Shown here: in pieces, positions 23,469 through 32,164 of the stretch
Position numbering within the stretch: position 1 is the stretch's first letter
Layout: every line of letters starts with the position of its first letter
Source of the DNA: CAZSBB01 sp964605235
GTDB lineage: Bacteria > Planctomycetota > Phycisphaerae > Phycisphaerales > Phycisphaeraceae
Length of the DNA: 41,178 bases
Assembly (NCBI GenBank): GCA_964605235.1
Contig: CAZSBB010000050.1
Location: 1 to 41,178 of the forward strand
Direction: 5' to 3'
Position numbers and translations under genes: made by a program
Notes under the pieces: generated by a model
What the model was told of the DNA's origin: nothing
The model's database searches: none
Seen by the model: only the letters and a program-made list of their open reading frames with translations

Positions 23469-25186
23469 AGCGCTTCCGTCAGGAAGATCACCGGGTACAA
23501 CGCTTCGCTGTACCACAGGCTGGCGAAGTAGAACCCGAGCGGCGCACTGGGAAACACCGTGCCCGCATGGGTGTGCTCATGCAGCCAGGCGAGCGCCGCC
23601 GGTCGGCCGGCGTGATCCTGCGGCAAGGCTGTCAGCGCCAGCGCCGTTTCCTCCACGCTTGAGGGACACCCCGCCTGCGCCCCCCAGCCGCCGTCGGCAT
23701 TCTGCTGCTGCATCAGCCATGCCTGGGTGCGCGCCGCCAACCCGGCCGGCGCGGCGGGATCGTCCCAGGCCGCACGCAACACTTTGACGCTGCCGTACAA
23801 CGGATTGGCTTGCTGCGGATGATGCTGATTGCCGAACCACAGCGGCCAAAAGCTGCCGTCGGTGTGTTGCTGGCGGCGCAGATACGCCCAGGCTTTCGCG
23901 GTCGCGCGATCGATTCGGCGTTGGAAATTCAGCGGCAATTCAGCCCGCCACGCCCGCCACGCCCGCAGCGCGTGCGCGGTGAGGTCCGTGCTGCTGCGGT
24001 CGAAGGGAAAGCGGCCCCAGCCCCGGCAGAAGGTGGGCATCCCGCCGTCGCGGTTCTGTAAATCCAGCAGCCAGGCCACCCCCGCCGCGCCGGCGCGCCG
24101 GTCACGACACCCCAATGCATGCAGCGCCAGCAGCGCCCCGCTGGTGTCGTCGGCATCGGGCACCCCGCCGGGCAGATCGGTCCACGCCCAGCCCCCCGGC
24201 GCGGCATCGGTGTAAGGATGCCGGGTGTGCCCCTGCTGCATCAGCAACCAGTTGGTCAGGTGATCGCGCTCGGCGCTGCTGAGGTGCTGGTGGAGTTGGC
24301 CGGCGTGCGCCAGGGCGTTGATGCTCAGGGTGGTCAGCCAGGTGGCGAGGTTGGTGTCGATGGGTACGCCGCCGTCGGGACGGAAGGAGCGGGCGAGGAA
24401 GTCGATGCCGCGCTGCACGACGGGATGTTCGCGCTGGTCGCTGGCGAGCAGGCTCATGACGACGAAGGCGGTCAGGGGGGTGGCTTCGAGAAACCCGCCG
24501 CTGGTCGGTTGCAGTTGGGCCAGCAACCGGCCGGTGGGTTTCCAGGCGCGCCGGCGCAGCCACGCGCGCAGCGGGGAACCGGTGCGCCCATGATGCTGGC
24601 CGACTTGCCCCATGGCGATGAGCGCCGGCAGCGCGTAGCTGACCACCGGCAGTCCCAGCCGGGCGAACATTTGCCGCGGCAGCAGCGCCAGCTCATACGG
24701 CAATGCCGGTACGTGGCGCCAGCCGTCCGGTCCCAGCGCTCCCGCCAGCGCCAGCATGGTGAGGATCGGCACGCTGAAGGTGCGGTCCGCGCCATACAGG
24801 TCAGCGATCGCCCGCGCCAGCTCTGCGGGTTCCACGCTGCCGACGTGTTGCCGCAACCAGCTTTCTGCCGCCGGCTCGCGGCCGGTGAGCGCCTGCAGGG
24901 TCGCCCACGCCAGCGCGGTGGTGGGCAGGTTGCTCACGCTGTCGGGCGTGTCGCCCCAGCCGGCGTCGGAGTTGCGGTGGTCGCGGAGCCATTGGATGGC
25001 GTGGGTCACCAGATGCGGGTGCTGTCCATGCCGGTGCAGGGCGAAGGCGCTGACGGCGGTCGCCAGGGCGCTGCTGGCGAGACGTCCGACCCACAGGCCG
25101 CGCTCATCGCGCTGCCCCAGCAGGTGGGCGAGGACCGGTTGGGTCAGATTGGTGGGTTCGTCGGGCATGGCTGGCGTGCCGACCAT
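23462..25186 (-). CDS. Squalene-hopene-cyclase-like class II terpene cyclase
   Basis: A 574-aa protein built of alpha/alpha-barrel prenyltransferase/squalene-cyclase repeats. The class II acid motif DxDD(T) is present as DADDT (344-348) in GGWAWTDLPGGVPDADDTSG. QW-type motifs include QNRDGGMP, QHTDGSFW and QQNADGGWG (about 494-501), and PLYGSVKVL matches the cyclase YGTWSVL segment. It is somewhat shorter than bacterial SHC (about 630), with little before the first repeat. The substrate (squalene or another polyprenoid) cannot be fixed. The start is uncertain (25186 or 25168; no ribosome-binding site). The stop codon lies within the palindrome at 23440-23468. No other terpenoid gene is adjacent. 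Confidence 0.85.
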   Translation of the reverse strand: MVGTPAMPDEPTNLTQPVLAHLLGQRDERGLWVGRLASSALATAVSAFALHRHGQHPHLVTHAIQWLRDHRNSDAGWGDTPDSVSNLPTTALAWATLQALTGREPAAESWLRQHVGSVEPAELARAIADLYGADRTFSVPILTMLALAGALGPDGWRHVPALPYELALLPRQMFARLGLPVVSYALPALIAMGQVGQHHGRTGSPLRAWLRRRAWKPTGRLLAQLQPTSGGFLEATPLTAFVVMSLLASDQREHPVVQRGIDFLARSFRPDGGVPIDTNLATWLTTLSINALAHAGQLHQHLSSAERDHLTNWLLMQQGHTRHPYTDAAPGGWAWTDLPGGVPDADDTSGALLALHALGCRDRRAGAAGVAWLLDLQNRDGGMPTFCRGWGRFPFDRSSTDLTAHALRAWRAWRAELPLNFQRRIDRATAKAWAYLRRQQHTDGSFWPLWFGNQHHPQQANPLYGSVKVLRAAWDDPAAPAGLAARTQAWLMQQQNADGGWGAQAGCPSSVEETALALTALPQDHAGRPAALAWLHEHTHAGTVFPSAPLGFYFASLWYSEALYPVIFLTEALG

Positions 25187-25385
25187 GCTAAACGGAGGGC
25201 AGCGATGTTGACCAGCCGCACCGGTGAACTGGTGGCCGTGAGGGATGACCAGTCCACGCGACAGGTGTGGTCGTTCATGCACTGATGGGGCGGTTCGGGG
25301 GGCAAGTTGGGCCTGCTCGCCGGCGCAGCATGTCCGCCGCCCCGCCGCAATCACGTGCTCAGGCCATGAGTATTCAGCACCAGTC

Positions 25386-25473
25386 CGGCGACCCTGCGAC
25401 CTTGCGACGCTGCGACGCTGCAAGCCTGCGACCCTGCGACCCTGCGATCCTGCAACCGTGCAACCCTGCGGCT
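25386..25473. repeat. Eleven tandem 8-bp units (CTGCGACC)
   Basis: An 88-bp array of 8-mers with consensus CTGCGACC, with divergent units such as CTGCAAGC and GTGCAACC. The period is not a multiple of three, so copy-number change would shift any reading frame. It lies about 200 bp upstream of the cyclase start in a gene-free interval. Confidence 0.85.
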
Positions 25474-25495
25474 GTACGCCATCAGGCTGTGGTTC

Positions 25496-25524
25496 AAAAT
25501 GTATTTTAATTGAAAATACATTTT
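25496..25524 (-). terminator. AT-rich palindrome, probable terminator of the AraC gene
   Basis: Perfect 12-bp arms AAAATGTATTTT (25496-25507) and AAAATACATTTT (25513-25524) with a 5-nt loop. It lies 113 bp after the stop of the minus-strand AraC gene and ends in TTTT on that strand. The rest of the gap 25187-25637 holds only the 8-bp array and no gene. Confidence 0.55.
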
Positions 25525-25637
25525 AGCAGGTGCGATCCACCCGCTCGCCATGGTTGCGGCCGCGGGTTCGCAGCTCCCATGCGCGCCCGCCGCCAGTGCT
25601 TCGTCCGCGGACGCGCCGCGGCCTGGGGGGAGGCTGG

Positions 25638-26501
25638 TTACTGACGCAGGCGCAGGCGGTATTGGCGCGGGGTGCAGCCGGCGTGGCGGTGGAAGGCGAC
25701 ATAGAACTGCGTCAGCGAGCCGAAGCCCGCGTCGAGCGCCAGCTCCAGAATCGACCGGTCGCTGCTCGCCAGCAGGCGCTGGGCGTGCGCCAGCCGATGG
25801 CGCAGCACATAGGTCATCAGACTGACGCCAAAATGCTGACGGAACAGCGTGGTGGCGTAGTGCGGGTGCAACGACGCGGCGGCGGCGATTTCGCCCACCG
25901 TGACGGGCTCCCGGTAATGGGTGGCGATGTAACCAGCCAGGCGTTCGAGCTTGCCCACCGGCGGCGCCGTCGGACGCGAGCGGCGGCGGCTGGGTTTGGC
26001 GGGTTGGCTCAGCGCCAGCCGGCGCAGGCGGGCCTGCAGTTCCAGCAGCACCACTTCGGCATGAGCGGGGTCTGCGTGTTGCAGGTCCTTTTCCCAACGC
26101 GCCATCAGCGCGGCATCGAATGCGGGGGCGCTGCTGTCCATCAGCAGATCGCCAGCGAGCAGGCGACTGACCAGAACCTGCGGCAATTGCCATTGCAACA
26201 GCGTGGAGAGCGGCAAGGTGACCCAGGTCACGCGCGTGCCGGCTTCCCGGCTCAGGGTGACATGCGGCAGTCCCGCCCAGAAGACATACCACGCCCCGGG
26301 GGTGAGGATCTGGCGGCGGGCGCCCAGCAGGTACTCGACCTTTCCGGTGTGCAGCAGGTTGACTTCGATGTCGTCATGCCGATGCGACCGCGTCATCTGC
26401 CCCATCAGGCCGGTCCACACCCGCAGGCCCAGCGAGGCGAGCGCCAGCGTCGGCGCGGCCGGTCCGGCAGCGGGGTTGGCGATGGGGCGGGCGCGCGGCA
26501 T
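25638..26501 (-). CDS. AraC-family transcriptional regulator
   Basis: A 287-aa protein. The N-terminal AraC-type sensor domain (RSHRHDDIEVNLLHTGKVEYLLG, PGAWYVFWAGLPHVT) is followed by two C-terminal helix-turn-helix motifs (VTVGEIAAAASLHPHYATTLFRQHFGVSLMTYV and ILELALDAGFGSLTQFYVAFHRHAGCTPRQYR). The ATG at 26501 is preferred; the open frame continues to 26573 but only adds a divergent head. It is divergent from the PhyH dioxygenase gene, whose expression it may control. Confidence 0.9.
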   Translation of the reverse strand: MPRARPIANPAAGPAAPTLALASLGLRVWTGLMGQMTRSHRHDDIEVNLLHTGKVEYLLGARRQILTPGAWYVFWAGLPHVTLSREAGTRVTWVTLPLSTLLQWQLPQVLVSRLLAGDLLMDSSAPAFDAALMARWEKDLQHADPAHAEVVLLELQARLRRLALSQPAKPSRRRSRPTAPPVGKLERLAGYIATHYREPVTVGEIAAAASLHPHYATTLFRQHFGVSLMTYVLRHRLAHAQRLLASSDRSILELALDAGFGSLTQFYVAFHRHAGCTPRQYRLRLRQ

Positions 26502-26660
26502 CTGAGAATCCCGTAAAAAATCACCCTGTTGGCCGGAAGATACCGTAATGTACCGCGCTAGGATGCGAGCCATGGGTGGTTGCCGACGCGCCTGTGCCGG
26601 GCCCGGCCCTGTTTACCCGCCTGCCGACGGCCCACCCCCGCCGGCGCTGGATCCCGCCCC

Positions 26661-27542
26661 ATGCAGCCTTTGACCGATCATGAGCGTTATTTTTTCGACC
26701 TGCGCGGCTACATCATCCTGCGCGGCGCGCTGTCGGCCGACGAAGTGCGCCAACTCAACGCCTGCCTCGACGCCATCCCCCGCTTGCAGATCGGGCAGTG
26801 GTGGGGCTATGTCCACGCCCATCAATACAGCATCAAGGACGGGCTCAACTACCAGCAGGTGTATGAGGCCGGCGAACCGTTTGAGCAACTCATCGACCAT
26901 CCTTCGTGGTACGAGAAGGTGCGCACGCTCATCGGCGGCGAAGGCACGTTCGACTACAACCACGGCCCGCTGTTCATCGACGAAGCCTTCGCCAACTTCC
27001 GCAGCCCCGGGCAAGCCATTCCCCTGCATTCCGGCGGCCACACCGGCTGCAAACGCACGCAGTATGCCTGTCACAACGGCAAGTTCTTCTGCAATCAGGT
27101 CAACGTGCTCATGGCGTTGACGGACATCGGCCCGGGCGACGGCGGCACCATGGTGGTCCCCGGCAGCCACAAAGCCAACTTCCCGCACCCGGACCTGGCG
27201 CGGTACGAATGGAGCCAGGCCGGCAGCGTCGATGGGCTGGAAGGCGCGCTTGAAGTCCACCTGCAGGCGGGCGACGCGCTGCTGTTCGTCGACGCCATCA
27301 TGCACGGCTCCGCTCAGCGCACCAACCCCGGCGAGCGCCGCGTGACGATTTACCGCTATGGCCCCAGCTGGGGCAACTTCCGCCATGGTTATGAGGTGTC
27401 CCCGGAGCTGCTGGCGCGCCTGACCCCGCAACGCCGGCAGGTGGTCTGGCCGCAGCAGAAACTGACCCGAGAGCCCAACCTCAAACCCGGTGCAGACGGC
27501 GCCGTTGCCGCAATCCCGCCGGCAACGGCTGGAAATACGTAA
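26661..27542 (+). CDS. Phytanoyl-CoA dioxygenase (PhyH)-family protein
   Basis: A 293-aa Fe(II)/2-oxoglutarate-dependent oxygenase-like protein. The N-terminus FFDLRGYIILRGALSADEVRQLNACLD is typical. The double-stranded beta-helix core shows DIGPGDGGTMVVPGSHKANFPHP and, near the C-terminus, the distal metal His in MHGSAQRTNPGERRVTIYRYGP with the 2-oxoglutarate-binding Arg. The substrate is unknown; planctomycetes carry many such paralogues. The start at 26661 fits the family; an open frame back to 26580 is Pro/Arg-rich. It is divergent from an AraC gene. Confidence 0.9.
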   Translation: MQPLTDHERYFFDLRGYIILRGALSADEVRQLNACLDAIPRLQIGQWWGYVHAHQYSIKDGLNYQQVYEAGEPFEQLIDHPSWYEKVRTLIGGEGTFDYNHGPLFIDEAFANFRSPGQAIPLHSGGHTGCKRTQYACHNGKFFCNQVNVLMALTDIGPGDGGTMVVPGSHKANFPHPDLARYEWSQAGSVDGLEGALEVHLQAGDALLFVDAIMHGSAQRTNPGERRVTIYRYGPSWGNFRHGYEVSPELLARLTPQRRQVVWPQQKLTREPNLKPGADGAVAAIPPATAGNT

Positions 27543-27562
27543 GCACGCGCGGATTTGACCGA

Positions 27563-27568
27563 TATAAT
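27563..27568 (+). promoter_or_regulatory. Consensus -10 box upstream of the kinase gene
   Basis: A perfect TATAAT hexamer in a GC-rich region, 171 bp before the kinase ATG. No matching -35 is seen at 16-18 bp (TAAGCA is the best). The 190-bp gap before the kinase may therefore hold a long leader. Confidence 0.4.
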
Positions 27569-27733
27569 CCACAGACGGGGAGGCGCGGGTCGGCTTGGTC
27601 AGCCGGCGGTTCGCGGCCGAGCAGTGTGGTCTCGAACAGCATGGCTCTACGTCGACGTCTGGCGATGCTTCCGCAGCGCCGCGGCCGGTCGCCTGCCCCG
27701 GGGTGTTGGTCCGCACGCAGTTGGGAAGTGTCG

Positions 27734-28936
27734 ATGCAGAAGCCGCCTCCGCCGCCCAGTCACCCGTCAGCGCCCAGCCTGGGCATGAGCGGTATGGCCT
27801 CGGGCATGGCGGGACGCTCGGCAGCGCTCCAGGCGGCCGCCACCGGCGCGTCGGGCGCCTCCGGCGTGTCCAGCGCCATGGGCAGCGGCGGACGCAGCAT
27901 CTTTGCCGCCGACGAACTGGCGATCGTCCTCTCCCACTACGACATCGGCATCCTCGAAGCCATTCAGGAATTTCCGCGCGGCTCCCGCAAAGCCCCCAAG
28001 CTCCTGCTTCGCGCCGACAGCGGCTTGTACCTGCTCAAACGCCGCGCCCGCGGCCGGGACGATCCTTTCAAAGTCGCCTTCTGCCATCAACTGCAACTGT
28101 ATCTGGCGAGCAAGCAGTTCCCGCTGCCGCATTTGATCGGCACCAAGAAAGACAACAACTCGATGCTGCAATGGAAAGGCGGCATCTACGAGCTGTTCGA
28201 ATTCATCAAAGGCACCGGCTACGACAACTCGCTCGACGCCACCGCCGAGTCCGGCCGCACGCTGGCGGTGTTCCACAAACTGCTGGCGGATTACGAACCG
28301 GAGTACGAGCCGGCGGTCGGGTCCTTCCACGGCTCGCGCACCGTCAGCACCAGTTTCGACGCCATCCCGCGCACGCTGAACAAGACCAGCCCGGTCGAAG
28401 GCGACAGCGAAGGCGAAGAACTGCTGGCGCGGGTGAAGTTCCTCCAGACCGCTTACAACGAAGCGGCCATGAAGGTCAACGACCTGGGCATGCCCGACTG
28501 GCCCATGCAGATCGTCCACAGCGACTGGCATCCGGGCAACATGCTCTTCCGCGGCGCCCGCATTGTCGCGGTGATCGACTACGACTCGGCGCGCATCCAG
28601 CAGCGGATCACCGATGTCGCCAACGCGGCTTTGCAATTCTCCATCCTCGGCGGCGGTGATGACCCGACGCAGTGGCCGGATCATCTGGATGAATCGCGCT
28701 TCAAGAAGTTGCTGCGCGCGTATGACAGCGTGCCGGGCTGCGTGCTCAGTCGCGCGGAGCTCAAGGCGGTGCCGTGGCTGATGATTGAAGCCCTGATCGC
28801 CGAGAGCGTGATTCCCATTGCCGCCACCGGCAACTTCGCCCGCATGGATGGGCGCGGCTTTTTACGGATGGTCGAACGCAAGGTGCGCTGGGTCCAGCAG
28901 CACGCCGAGCGCCTCGCCGGTGCTTTGGATGCGTAA
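27734..28936 (+). CDS. APH-like phosphotransferase
   Basis: A 400-aa kinase-fold protein of the aminoglycoside phosphotransferase/choline kinase superfamily. The catalytic loop HSDWHPGN is at 262-269 (Asp264 as base) and the metal-binding VIDYDS at 280-285; YLLKRRARG in the N-lobe carries the ATP-binding lysine. The first 55 or so residues are low-complexity Pro/Ser/Gly/Ala/Met and probably disordered. A GTG start at 27626 is possible; 27734 was taken as the first ATG before that tail. The substrate is unknown; resistance should not be assumed. The gene overlaps the following PDZ gene by 8 bp. Confidence 0.85.
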   Translation: MQKPPPPPSHPSAPSLGMSGMASGMAGRSAALQAAATGASGASGVSSAMGSGGRSIFAADELAIVLSHYDIGILEAIQEFPRGSRKAPKLLLRADSGLYLLKRRARGRDDPFKVAFCHQLQLYLASKQFPLPHLIGTKKDNNSMLQWKGGIYELFEFIKGTGYDNSLDATAESGRTLAVFHKLLADYEPEYEPAVGSFHGSRTVSTSFDAIPRTLNKTSPVEGDSEGEELLARVKFLQTAYNEAAMKVNDLGMPDWPMQIVHSDWHPGNMLFRGARIVAVIDYDSARIQQRITDVANAALQFSILGGGDDPTQWPDHLDESRFKKLLRAYDSVPGCVLSRAELKAVPWLMIEALIAESVIPIAATGNFARMDGRGFLRMVERKVRWVQQHAERLAGALDA

Positions 28937-29696
28937 CCGCCTGCTCCTCCTGCTGTCGGGTTTGCTGTTGCTGCTGGGGTCGCAGCCAATGGGGGTGTGC
29001 GCGCAGGATTCACCCGCGCCGCTCAGCAGCGCCCGGCAGGCGCAGTTGCAGGACCTGAATGCCACCGACTGGCCCACCCGGCAAGCCGCCCAGCGCACGC
29101 TGCTGGGGGACGCTGCCCTCACCGACGCCGAACTGGACGCCATGTACGCCGCCGCCACCAGTCCCGAGCAGCGTCAGCGTCTGTGCGACGTGGCGCTGCA
29201 TCACCTGCTGCGCCGCCAGCGCAGCGTGCGTGATCCCGGCGCCGGTCACGGCTCGCTGGGCATCTCCATGTCCAACATCGCCAACCCCGAGCCCGGCTTC
29301 AGCGAGCGCGGCGCGGTGCAGGTCACTATCACCTTCCCCGGCTTTCCCGCGTTCGCCCATCTCCAGGTCGGCGACATCATCGTCGGCATCGAAGGACGCC
29401 GCTTTGACGAACGGCTGAGCGTCGAACGCAGCCAGAGCTACTTCAAGGAACGCATTCAGAAGTACCGCCCCGGCGATGAAATCAGCCTGATGGTCTGGCG
29501 CGAAGGCGAACTGCTGACCGTGCAGTTCCCCACCGCCAATTTTGAAGACCTGGGCGAGTTGTTCAACACCAACCGCGCCTCGGCGGGGCATCTGCCGCTG
29601 AACGATCCCTACCAGCGCGCCTGGGATCATCGCCGCGCTCAGCTTGAAGCCGGTGCGCCCCCTGTGCCGGTGTTGTCGCTGGAGTCAGGCTCGTAA
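28929..29696 (+). CDS. Secreted PDZ-domain protein
   Basis: A 255-aa protein. A cleavable signal peptide (RNRLLLLLSGLLLLLGS, cleavage near VCAQ) is followed by a helical segment and a PDZ domain (about 105-215: VQVTITFPGFPAFAHLQVGDIIVGIEGRRF and RPGDEISLMVWREGELLTVQF). There is no protease domain, so it is a stand-alone periplasmic or surface adaptor. The start codon lies within the last codons of the kinase gene, showing tight coupling. The partner is unknown. Confidence 0.85.
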   Translation: MRNRLLLLLSGLLLLLGSQPMGVCAQDSPAPLSSARQAQLQDLNATDWPTRQAAQRTLLGDAALTDAELDAMYAAATSPEQRQRLCDVALHHLLRRQRSVRDPGAGHGSLGISMSNIANPEPGFSERGAVQVTITFPGFPAFAHLQVGDIIVGIEGRRFDERLSVERSQSYFKERIQKYRPGDEISLMVWREGELLTVQFPTANFEDLGELFNTNRASAGHLPLNDPYQRAWDHRRAQLEAGAPPVPVLSLESGS

Positions 29697-29784
29697 CGCC
29701 TCCGTGCCGCAAACGCCCGCTCCAGGTTCAATTCTCGTTGTGACAACCCGATGACATTTGTCCCCGTGGGCGGTCGACACGATC

Positions 29785-31551
29785 ATGCCCGGCATGAACG
29801 CCAACCTTTCCGCCATGTCGCCCCGGCTGTTTCGCGTCCATGGCAGCAACTACTGGCATGACGAAATCACCGAATCCCCCGCGACGCACACCGACGCGAA
29901 GCTGGCGGACGTTGCCCGGCTGGGGTTTGATTCCGTCTGGCTGCATGGCGAGCTCAAGCAGCTTTGCCCGTTGGAGCTGTTTGGCGCGTGGGAGCCGGAT
30001 GCGGCCGGGCGCCTGGCTGCCTTGCGGGTGACCGTGGAGCGCGCTGCGAAGCATGGGTTGGGCGTGTGGTTGTATCTCAACGAGCCGCGTGCTTATCCGC
30101 AGGATCATCCGTTCTGGGCAGCTCATCCGGAATGTCGCGGGGCGCTGTGTCCCATCACCACCGCCCGCAACTGGCGCGAAGGTCATGGCCGGGCGCAGCA
30201 TTACGCGTTGTGCCTGAGCGCCCAGCCGGTGCGCGACTACCTTCGGCAAGCGGCGGCAGCGCTCGCCCGCGCGGTGCCGGGGCTCGCCGGCGTGTTGCTC
30301 ATCACCGCCAGTGAACATCATGGTCACTGCTTTGCCCGGCATCGGTTGGATCGGGACCAGCCGGTGGACTGCCCGCGCTGTGCGGGGCGCCAGCCGTGGG
30401 AAATGCCTGCCGAGGTCGCCCGCGCCATGCTCGCGGGGTTTGACGAGGCGGGCAGCGCCATGCGCCTGTGCTGCTGGACGTGGTCCTGGCATCGGCATCT
30501 CGATCCCGCGCCGTGCAGTCACGCGATCGCTGCGCTGCCGCCGCGCGCGGAGATCATGAGCGTGTTTGAAATGGGCGGCAGCGCGCAGCGGGGTTCCACC
30601 ACCATTGACGTGGACGAATACAGCCTTGGTGAAGTCGGCCCCACGCCGCTGTTCATGGAGCAAGCGGCCCAGGCCCGCGCGCAGCAGCGTCCGCTGTGGG
30701 CGAAGTTGCAACTGACCGCCACCCATGAGCTGGCGACGGTGCCCAACCTGCCGGTGCCGGGCGCGATTTACGACAAGCTCGCCGCCTGCCGGGCGCAGGG
30801 CGTCACCGGCATCATGTCCGTCTGGACCATGGCGCTGCGGCCGACGCTGTGCAGCTATGCCGCCGGGCAGCTCATGGCGCATGCCGGCGCGCTGCCGCCT
30901 CGCGCCGCTTGGCTGCGTACGTTGGCGCGGGAGTATTTCACGCTGACTGATGAGCACGCCGTCGACCAGGTCGTCACCGCGTGGGCAGGTTTCGGCGCTG
31001 CGTTGGCGCAGCACCCGATGGAAACCAATTTCCTGTACTTCTCACCGATGAACTACGCCCCGGCTTTTCCCTGGCATTTTCCCCGGCAGATGACGCCCAT
31101 GGCGCGAAGCTGGACCCCCGAGCCGTGGGGCGATCGATTGGAAATGTCCGTCACCAAACTCACGCTGGCGCAGGCGGCGACCTTGCTGGAAGAGATGGCG
31201 CTGCGCTGGGCGACGGCCCTGCTGAGCTATCAGGCGGCGTTGACGCCGGCGGCGCGGACCAATCGCCATGCGGAAGCAGAATTGCACACCGCCCTGGCGT
31301 GCAAGCTGTGGTTCGCCTGCTGTGCCCGGGCGTACCGGTTTGTGGTTGCCAGCGAGAGTGGGGCGGGGGCGCCCACGTTGCTGGAACTGATTGACGCGGA
31401 AGCCGTGGACTGTCAGGCCGCGCGTCAGTTGATCGCACGCGATCCCCGGCAGGGCTGGCATGATGACGTGGGGCCGATGGTCACGGCCGAGCTCATCGAC
31501 GCCAAGCTGACGGCGCTGGCGGCCTTGCGGCAGAAGCTGGCGGGTGGATGA
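29785..31551 (+). CDS. Large uncharacterised protein, probable TIM-barrel glycoside-hydrolase-like enzyme
   Basis: A 588-aa soluble protein without a signal peptide. Segments such as LGFDSVWLHGELKQLCP, KHGLGVWLYLNEPRAYP, LAGVLLITASEHHGHCF and LCCWTWSWHRHLDP follow the strand pattern of a (beta/alpha)8 barrel as found in GH20- or GH67-like enzymes and in DUF4838 proteins. Several His, Glu and Cys residues (EHHGHC, CPRCAG) could be catalytic or bind metal. The C-terminal third is helical. No named family was recognised. The start is ambiguous (29785 or 29794, no ribosome-binding site). It is followed at once by the triplicated repeat. Confidence 0.7.
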   Translation: MPGMNANLSAMSPRLFRVHGSNYWHDEITESPATHTDAKLADVARLGFDSVWLHGELKQLCPLELFGAWEPDAAGRLAALRVTVERAAKHGLGVWLYLNEPRAYPQDHPFWAAHPECRGALCPITTARNWREGHGRAQHYALCLSAQPVRDYLRQAAAALARAVPGLAGVLLITASEHHGHCFARHRLDRDQPVDCPRCAGRQPWEMPAEVARAMLAGFDEAGSAMRLCCWTWSWHRHLDPAPCSHAIAALPPRAEIMSVFEMGGSAQRGSTTIDVDEYSLGEVGPTPLFMEQAAQARAQQRPLWAKLQLTATHELATVPNLPVPGAIYDKLAACRAQGVTGIMSVWTMALRPTLCSYAAGQLMAHAGALPPRAAWLRTLAREYFTLTDEHAVDQVVTAWAGFGAALAQHPMETNFLYFSPMNYAPAFPWHFPRQMTPMARSWTPEPWGDRLEMSVTKLTLAQAATLLEEMALRWATALLSYQAALTPAARTNRHAEAELHTALACKLWFACCARAYRFVVASESGAGAPTLLELIDAEAVDCQAARQLIARDPRQGWHDDVGPMVTAELIDAKLTALAALRQKLAGG

Positions 31552-31556
31552 GGCGC

Positions 31557-32150
31557 GGCATGACGCAGTTCTTAACGAGCCGGAAGCGTCAGCGCCCGGG
31601 CTGCGTCTGTGCTGCCGCGCGCCGGGGGTCTTGCCAAGCGTGATCGAATGTCAACGCCCGGTGCCGTCGCTCACGCTTCCGGCTCGTATGGGCGATGGGC
31701 AATGTTGTGGTGTTGGGTTGCACCGGCGTAGCTCGGCGCTGCCGCGTGGCATGACGCAGTTTTTAACGAGCCGGAAGCGTGAGCGCCCGGGCTGCGTCTG
31801 TGCCGCCGCGCGCCGGGGGTATTGCCAAGCGTGATCGAATGTCAACGTCCGGTGCCGTCGCTCACGCTGCCGGCTCGTATGGGCGATGGGCAATGTTGAA
31901 GTGTTGGGTTGCACCGGCGTAGCTCGGGCGCTGCCGCGTGGCATGACGCAGTTCTTAACGAGCCGGAAGCGTCAGCGCCCGGGCTGCGTCTGTGCTGCCG
32001 CGCGCCGGGGGTCTTGCCAAGCGTGATCGAATGTCAACGCCCGGTGCCGTCGCTCACGCTTCCGGCTCGTATGGGCGGTGGGCAATGTTGAGGTGTTGGG
32101 TTGCACCGGCGTAGCCCGGGCGCTCACGCTTCCGGCTCGTTGAAGGCAAA
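31557..32150. repeat. Three tandem copies of a 191-bp repeat with internal inverted arms
   Basis: The marker TGACGCAG recurs at 31561, 31752 and 31944, giving periods of 191 and 192 bp with near-identity between units. Each unit contains ACGAGCCGGAAGCGTGAGCG and its reverse complement, about 73 bp apart, with one mismatch per unit (31575-31594 and 31668-31687 in unit 1). A lone right arm closes the array near 32120-32140. The array fills the gap between convergent genes. Open frames within it are repeat artefacts. Confidence 0.95.
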
Positions 32151-32164
32151 GACGATGGCGGGAT

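Noticed and set aside
27734..28936. Aminoglycoside resistance gene
   Set aside because: Only the generic APH kinase fold is visible; the low-complexity N-terminus and coupling to a PDZ gene give no support for antibiotic modification.
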